The notes beneath the pieces were generated by a model. It worked only from the letters and a program-made list of their open reading frames with translations. It was not told the origin of the DNA and did no database searches. The position numbers and the translations under genes were made by a program. From Lampris incognitus (taxonomy: Eukaryota > Chordata > Actinopteri > Lampriformes > Lampridae): DNA of 64,000 nt. The stretch is from assembly GCF_029633865.1 (NCBI RefSeq), contig NC_079215.1:53777698-53841697 (forward strand). Reading direction: 5' to 3'. Shown piece by piece: positions 57,787-64,000 of this stretch (position 1 is its first letter; each line of letters begins with the position of its first letter).

Positions 57787-59011
57787 GTAAGTCTCCATTT
57801 CTGCTTTGTCTGGTTTGGGTAAAACACAAGAGTGCAGACCATGAAATAGAGCAGAGGATCATCGGCTAACTCGCTTGCTGGTTTAGGACCTCGGACGTTC
57901 GACTATTGAGGCTCTGAACTAGAAAATAAAATTACTTTTTTTTTCATCGCTTCTTCAAGTCTAAAGGAAATAAGATCTGTATAAGAATTGTATTTCTCTT
58001 TTGAATGGTGCGAATATAGTTTTGTTTTTTTACAGGAAGTTAATGGGGTGGCTACTTGAACGACAGACAATTTGGCTGCTTTTCATTTCTTAACTATTGT
58101 TCAGTTACGCTGTGGAAACAGCCACTGTCGCTTCGCTTTACTTGTGAAAGCTCACACAGCTGTGCAAACGGGTAATTGGGAAGGGTGTGCGAGCCAGGCT
58201 AGAATACATTATTTAACAATTATTCTAATGGGCTCATTAGCATTGAATTTTAAGACGTTTCCACCGAAGTACGGCGACAGAAACCTTTCCACTCCCAGGG
58301 CCAGAAGTCTCCGTATGTCATGGCAGGAGGCGCTGAGGTCATGGATGACTTCTGGTACTTCTACAAAATCTAAAAATAGTTTTAACGTGCGTTATTTCTT
58401 CAGAGAAACCCCCAAGGTATTTTGGGAAATTATGCTGAAATAAGGTTAGTGACCCCTAACTGCTACTAATGTAAAATCAGATGTTAAAGATACTAAATAC
58501 CTGGCTACTAGAATGCAACAACCTTGAATTATCGTAAATACAAAACACAACCGTAGAATAATGTGTAAGGCACTGTGGAGTCTCTAAGCGATACTTGCCA
58601 GAGATTTCACTTCGAGTAATTAGTAGGAAAAATATATTTTTTACAAAAAATTTGCCACCTGACTTTTTTGGGGGTGGGGGTGGGGGTGGTGAAGTTACAA
58701 ATACAGTGAAAAAATGCATTTAAACACTTTGAGATGTTATTTAACAAATTAGACTTGTTGATCCAGACTCAAAAATATGCATCAGCACTTTGAGTGGCTC
58801 TGTATAAACATAAGCTGTATATAAATGCAATCCATCCATCCATCCACTACTACCACTTAAGCATCGCTGAAGGAGAGGTCTTTACGCCTCAGTATCCGTT
58901 CACTTGAGAAAACACTCTCTCTTGCCTCTTATATATGGTGGGTATATGGGAGGAATGTCAGATAAGTCAGTCTTGTGAATAGGTTCATTATAAAATACAT
59001 ATTTACAAATT

Positions 59012-59132
59012 CGGCCCTGTGATGGCCTGGCGACCTGACCAGGGGTGTCGCCCCGCCTGCCGCCCAATGGCTGCTGGGATAGGCTCCAGAGAGCAGGATA
59101 AGCGCTTCGGATAATGGATGGATGGATATTTA
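59012..59132 (+). mobile_element. V-SINE tail fragment
   Basis: GGCCCTGTGATGGCCTGGCG through GGATAATGGATGGATGG is the sense tail of the 7.3-kb V-SINE. Confidence 0.65.
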
Positions 59133-59301
59133 CAAATTCGGTTTCAGCAGCATTTCATGACATGGCATATAATGTCGCTGAGAGGCTTAACGTGGAATAT
59201 ATTACAGGACTGTAAGTACACACCCAGCAGCCTGCTTCTTTGTAAAGTTTGAACTTTGTGTTTGATATTTCCTCAGTTTTCTGTGAATATACATTTTCTT
59301 G

Positions 59302-59500
59302 GGGCGCCCTGGTGACTCACCTGGTACAAGCGCATACCACAGAAGGCTGTGAGTCCTTACCGCAGCGGCCTGGGTTCGAATCCGGCCCGGGCCTTTTGCT
59401 GCAGCATGTCAGCCCCCCTCTCTCCCCTGCCTTTCCTGTCTCTCTCTCGACTGTCGCTGTCAAATAAAATGGCAGAAAAGGGCAAAAAAATTTTTTTTAA
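59302..59500 (+). mobile_element. tRNA-headed SINE, family 2
   Basis: GGGGCGCCCTGGTGACTCAC starts the element, GGGTTCGAATCCGGCC is a B box, and the body ends CAAATAAAATGGCAGAAAAG plus A/T runs. It is distinct from V-SINE and from family 1. It lies in the presumed 5' UTR intron of RHOH. Confidence 0.7.
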
Positions 59501-59522
59501 ATCTCTCATACACAATTGAACA

Positions 59523-59524
<2 letters not shown>

Positions 59525-59571
<47 letters not shown>

Positions 59572-59590
59572 CACACACACACACACTTTT
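59525..59590 (+). repeat. TA/TG/CA compound microsatellite
   Basis: ATATATATATATG, about 14 TG units, TATATACACACACACACACA: a self-complementary compound repeat. Confidence 0.9.
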
Positions 59591-59845
59591 TTACTCCCAA
59601 ATATTAATCAACTGTTATACGAAGCTTATACAAGGCCGTTCACTTGTCTAAATTCAATATACACAAATGAGATAAACCTGTGCCATAGGTATGAACATTT
59701 GGAGAAAAAATAACTTAATAGTTCAATCGCTCGAGGCTGAATGATACATTTATTGAAGCATTGCTGCCTCTTGACTGGTCTACCAGAAGGGGAGGTCATT
59801 TACAGTTGGTTTTTAACCTTCATGTCTGTATCTCTCTCCCTGTAG

Positions 59846-60266
59846 TTCAGTGCCTCCCCGGACGTCTGAGTGGTCAGCCCTGGCTGGACAGAAAGGCTGA
59901 GGTCGCTGGAGAGAAGAGGCGAAACCTCACCGGGCTCACATCGGTGACCAAGTGTACCTTTTCTGATCCGCTCTGGAGGAGGAGAGCCTTCCAAGGCAGG
60001 AGTCACTCGGTTCTACAAGTTGACCGGCCGCCACGTTGGCTCATCCTTTAGGCTAATATCACAAGGCAGGACTACAAATCAGCAGATTCCAAAAACTACA
60101 GCCCCCCCCCCCCCCACTCAGCATCTCTCAACCATGCACACAGTGACCACCCCAAATAACCTACCCAAGCCTCTCCAAAACCACACAGTGTGGGAGAGCT
60201 GAACTGGATCTAATCCCCCCCCCCTCCCCCTCAACAATTCACAGCCCCCCACAGAAGCCAGAAAGC
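59846..60266 (+). other. RHOH: RHOH 5' UTR part of the coding exon
   Basis: It follows the acceptor CCTGTAG and runs to the ATG at 60267. It contains C-rich runs at 60102-60117 and 60214-60231 and one short upstream ORF (60134-60202). Confidence 0.5.
60134..60202 (+). promoter_or_regulatory. Upstream ORF in RHOH leader (22 codons)
   Basis: ATG at 60134 with an A at -3 opens a 22-codon frame that stops at TGA 60200-60202, 64 nt before the RHOH ATG. It does not overlap the main frame. It appears to be the only ATG between the presumed acceptor and the start codon. It could lower RHOH translation. Confidence 0.45.
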
Positions 60267-60854
60267 ATGAACGGCGAGACGGAGATATCGGTGAAGTGTG
60301 TGCTGGTGGGCGATAGTGCGGTGGGCAAGACCGCCCTTCTGGTGCGCTTCACTTCAGAGACCTTTCCAGATAGCTACAGGCCCACGGTGTATGAAAACAC
60401 AGGGGTCGAGGTGTACATGGACGGGGTTCAAATCACTTTAGGGTTGTGGGACACGGCAGGCAACGACACCTTCAGACAGATTCGACCGATGTCCTACCAG
60501 AAGGCAGACATCGTCCTCATGTGCTACTCCGTAGCCAACCCGAACTCCCTGGCCAGCATACAGCAGAAGTGGGTGGCTGAGATTCGGGACAGCTTGCCCC
60601 ACGTACCAGTGCTGGTTGTGGCAACACAGACGGACCTGAGGGAGACCGGGTCGCATCAGGGCAACTGCATCACGGCTGCTCAGGGGAGACGTGTGGCACA
60701 CGAAATACGTGCTAAAGGTTATCTGGAGTGTTCCTCTTTAAGCAACCGCGGCGTGCAACAGGTGTTCGAGTATGCGGTCCGAACAGCTGTGAACCGGGCC
60801 AGGAAGCAGGCCAGGCGAAGGATGTTTGGCACCAACCAGTGCAAAATCTTTTAA
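60267..60854 (+). CDS. RHOH: RHOH, GTPase-deficient haematopoietic Rho-family protein
   Basis: A single coding exon of 195 residues (human 191). The P-loop reads GDSAVGKT (residues 15-22) with Ser17 where Rac has Gly12. Switch II reads DTAGNDTF with Asn66 where Rac has Gln61. These two substitutions are the RHOH hallmark that abolishes GTP hydrolysis, so the protein should stay GTP-bound. Tyr77 and Tyr87 (MSYQ..., CYSVAN) occupy the positions of the two ITAM-like tyrosines through which mammalian RHOH recruits ZAP70 in T cells. The nucleotide-base motif is TQTD. The tail is polybasic (RKQARRRMF) and ends in the prenylation box CKIF. The start was chosen because the human protein aligns from IKCVLVGDS; the few extra N-terminal residues (MNGETE) differ. 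The gene lies 7.4 kb downstream of N4BP2, as in mammals. Confidence 0.96.
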   Translation: MNGETEISVKCVLVGDSAVGKTALLVRFTSETFPDSYRPTVYENTGVEVYMDGVQITLGLWDTAGNDTFRQIRPMSYQKADIVLMCYSVANPNSLASIQQKWVAEIRDSLPHVPVLVVATQTDLRETGSHQGNCITAAQGRRVAHEIRAKGYLECSSLSNRGVQQVFEYAVRTAVNRARKQARRRMFGTNQCKIF

Positions 60855-62600
60855 CACTCGACTCTCAACGGACTGGTTTGGCTCTTGGGTTGCCACGGCG
60901 TGCTCCCCTATGAGACTTGTACAGTAATATGTGCGGTTGTTATTTTGCATCTCGGAAGAGCGACGGTGTGGTCACGTGACCCAAGTGTGATGTCAGAAGA
61001 ACTTAAGGAGTAAAGAGAACCGGCGTGATGGGGTCTCCTGATAAAGTGTTTTCACAGTGAGAGCGAGCACAAAGCCACACGTGTACCTCGACTAGTGATG
61101 GTCTACGAGTATATTTTCAAGATTTAGCCAAACTAATACCAGCTGTAGTAGATCTGGCTGGTTGTCTGGGGAGCTCAGAGCCACCGCTGAGTCCTGCACA
61201 CGGGCCCTCTGTACTTTCTACTCGTGCGCCACTATTTCATCGTGCACATGACCGCAGAACGACACGCCCGAAGGTAAAAAGCCGGACAGACGGCTGAACT
61301 CGGTTTAGTCTATCGACTGCGTGCACGCTGGCCCAACTTCTTGGATCGCTTGAAAAAAAAAAAAAAAAAAACCGTCATCTGCTGCGTATAATCTCTTGTT
61401 TTCTCTTTCATTCATACAAATTCCCAGATTTAAGTTAATTTAAAAAAAAAATCTTTTTAATTTTTTTAAAACTTTAACATTAAATCCGACCCCCGGTTCG
61501 CCTGCCAAAGTGTATCTGAGGTAGAATAAGTGAACAACTCGTTGCATATTTAGTTGGATCAACTATAGATAATGTTGTTAATAATTATTATAAGATAAGA
61601 ACACAGAGTATAACGTTAGAGTATAAATTTAGTTATTTACGAGTGATGTTGACTGACTTATTCCCTGATGTGTTGATAACATACTTCTTTTGTTTATTGA
61701 TAACACGGACCACTTAGAGTAAATGATGTGCTGACTAAGGGACTTTACTTCAAAGAAGAAAAAAAAAGAAAAGATGTAACAAATAGGATCGTTATTCCTA
61801 GTTTGTGGTTCCGGGGAGCAATTCGAGTGTGACACAGACCGCGAGTGACGCTGGCTAGAGATGACAGTAACTGAACTGTGTAACGTAAAGGATTCCTGTT
61901 AATAAAGTGATAAGTGAGCAAGTACAGCTTTAACCGTCCGTTCCGTAGGGTTAAGTGAAGAACGGAGCAGAACGAAACATGGTTGGATCAATATATTTGA
62001 TCCGACTAAATCCTCGTTACAATTTTTTTTCTTCTGAAAAATTCAAACGAGAACAAATTTCTTAAAATGCAAACCAGGGACCATCGACTTTACCTCCATT
62101 TTTCCCCACTGTGGGTTAAATTTCTGTATTACTGAAGTCGTACGTGTAGATTCACTACTACCAATAAGTATCTATAGATTATATTAGATTACATTCTGTC
62201 GCTGCGGAGTCCATACGGCTATACTGTACACAGGCTGGACGGTGCAGAGGGACAAACGCAGCCACTTCCCGTTTGTTGGCACTAATTTTGTGGATGTCTT
62301 GTATGTATATGTCTTCCTACACAACGTATGGGGGAACGATGAGCGAGGACAGCGGGGCTGACCTACCCACCATCCCTGTTGCTATGTTTTATAAAGACAA
62401 ACTAAGGATTCAACACGATGAGTTGGTCTTCCATGTAACTTTAATTTGTACCGTGTGTGCCAATGTGTTTGCCTCACCACTGTGCTTTATGTCAAACTTC
62501 TTTTTTTCTTTAATGGTATATGTCTACCATTGTTTCTTCCACCAAGTTCTTTGTGATTTGGACACCGCCTACAGCGTACTGATGTAAACCTCCGTCAACC
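60855..62600 (+). other. RHOH: RHOH 3' UTR and downstream sequence
   Basis: There is no further gene or recognised repeat here, apart from an 18-nt A run near 61353. A canonical AATAAA lies at 61901-61906, about 1.05 kb after the stop, and is the best candidate cleavage signal. Composition shifts from GC-rich near the stop to AT-rich. Confidence 0.45.
61901..61906 (+). terminator. Candidate polyadenylation signal of RHOH
   Basis: This is the canonical hexamer AATAAA about 1.05 kb after the RHOH stop codon, followed within 30 nt by GT-rich sequence (gtgataagtgag). Confidence 0.4.
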
Positions 62601-62869
62601 ATCTTCACTAGAGTACTATATTGGAAAGGTTAAATAACAAGGGAAAAGGGTTTTTTTTTGTTCATATTGTTACAAATCAGATTAAAGATCGTTTTGAGAA
62701 CCTACAAATGGACACGCAGAAACAAACTGTATGGGTTCTGGGTGTGGTGCCTTGCAGTAAATACTCACCGGTGCAATATGTGAACACACAAAAGCTCCCA
62801 CATGTCCGGCCAAGCACTCTAGCTTTTAATTTGTGCCAGTAGTGGTAAGACCAAAAGCACCATTTCATT

Positions 62870-63420
62870 CTCTCACACACACACACACACACACACACAC
62901 CTGGTGCTGCAATGATGGTGTCGAACAAATGTAGGAGTTCAAACCCCACCTCCACAGTTGGCGATATTCATCTGTTGTGGGACACGTGAAAGTAACCTCC
63001 AACATGATATTAAAAAGGAGTGTATTTGTGCATGTGTTGGTCTGTGTGTGTGTGTGTGTGTGTGTGTGCAAGACAGAAACGAAGCTTCTGTGTGAGGGCC
63101 GCTGGGTGTTACAAAGTGTGCGAGAAAGATTCAGAGTCACGATGGAGCGATGACTGATGTGTGAAGAGCCACGACAACCTGCTTAGGAGCACCGTGCTTT
63201 GAAAATGGCCCCTACCCTTCTTTCCTCTCTTCCCGCTCTTTTTCTTCTTCATGCATTCGGGCGGCTGCTGGAGGCGCTTCGAGGAGGGGAGATGCGATAC
63301 GGGCACATTGAGGGAAGGTAGAAAAACCAGCTAACCACATCCCAGCAATTTGCCTCATATAGAGTCACATGCTTCTTCGTAGACACGCACACACACACAC
63401 ACAAACACACACGTGTTCCA
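62870..63420. repeat. CA/TG microsatellite cluster
   Basis: (CA)n at 62873-62901, (TG)n at 63041-63069 and (CA)n at 63385-63411, with ordinary sequence between. No gene seen. Confidence 0.85.
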
Positions 63421-63531
63421 ATCTCAAACAAAAGCCTCTGCTTACTACCACCAGATTATATTTATATTTCAATTTTTTCCCAATTTTCTTGAGCCCAAAC
63501 CCTCTTACAAGAGAGCCAGTAACTAGCAGAT

Positions 63532-64000
63532 ATACTGGTAACGCTTTATAATAACTACACAAATGAAGCACGAGTTGAAGTATTAGTAAGTACTGAATTC
63601 AGCATTTGTAAAGCATTTGTAAAGCAAGACATGCACCAATGGTTAGTGAGTGTGTTAACAGATGTTTTATAAATACTTATTAATACTGCAATTCACGATT
63701 AATTCATGCACACATCTACATCTAGCTAGTTTGTCAATCACGTACTTACACTTTCTAAAGGATCTCATGATCCTTTAGACTTTCGTGAGTCTCGAGGTAC
63801 TGCTGGCCTTTCGATCTCATTTGTAAGGCACAGCTTGCCCTCACTTTAGATGAGGTCATACAAAATACTTAACTAACAACTAGTAACCACCTGAATTAAT
63901 CGTGAATTGCAGTATTAACAAGTATTTATAAAACATCTATTAACACACTAACCACTGGTGCATGTCTTGCTTTACAAATGTTTTACAAATGCTTTACAAA
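63532..64000. mobile_element. Inverted-repeat DNA element cut by the window end
   Basis: Left arm 63532-63707 (ACTGGTAACGCTTTATAATA ... CACGATTAATTCA) pairs with the right arm from 63892 (TGAATTAATCGTGAATTGCA ... TGCTTTACAAA), which runs past 64000. A near-palindrome CTAAAGGATC/GATCCTTTAG sits between them (63755-63778). No ORF. Confidence 0.75.

Overview
This window is vertebrate, almost certainly teleost, nuclear DNA. It holds large introns, GT-AG splice sites, CpG-rich promoters, abundant CA/TG microsatellites, and fish-type mobile DNA: V-SINE (DANA/HE1-like) and other tRNA-headed SINEs, L2, RTE and L1/Tx1 LINEs, Penelope-like elements, Tc1/mariner, hAT MITEs and miniature LTR elements. 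I cannot name the species. A spiny-rayed fish is a guess. Three protein-coding genes are supported, in the order and orientation I recall for human 4p14: PDS5A (minus), N4BP2 (plus), RHOH (plus). Layout: 1-22174 is probably intron 1 of PDS5A, because I find no other PDS5A exon there; it is repeat-rich. The first PDS5A coding exon is at 22175-22288 (minus), with a CpG-rich promoter up to about 23110. N4BP2 starts at 24881 on the plus strand, head-to-head with PDS5A. I could thread 16 coding exons in a continuous frame from 24881 to 52882, giving 1904 residues (CUE-like, polynucleotide-kinase-like P-loop, long acidic disordered exon, second CUE-like segments, DUF1771, Smr). RHOH has a probable non-coding 5' exon ending at 57786, an acceptor at 59845/59846, and one coding exon at 60267-60854 (195 residues). 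From 62.6 kb to the end there are microsatellites and one arm-pair of an inverted-repeat element cut by the window edge. How the genes work: PDS5A is a cohesin regulator, N4BP2 a BCL3/NEDD4-binding protein with kinase-like and Smr nuclease-like domains, and RHOH a GTPase-deficient haematopoietic Rho protein in antigen-receptor signalling. They are not one pathway; the grouping is conserved vertebrate synteny. The most unusual content is a family of miniature LTR retrotransposons (TRIM-like). Their 133-150 bp LTRs contain a tRNA-like module with Pol III A- and B-box sequences, and their primer-binding sites match the 3' ends of two tRNA-Leu types. One intact copy, with a 4-bp target duplication, lies 284 bp upstream of the N4BP2 start codon. 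A second subfamily copy is at 9.7 kb, a solo LTR at 6.7 kb, and a copy split by a MITE at 54.2 kb. Also notable are a 1.2-kb Tc1 derivative that is almost one inverted repeat, and an 85-190 bp Penelope-tail-like miniature element with 12-bp target duplications.
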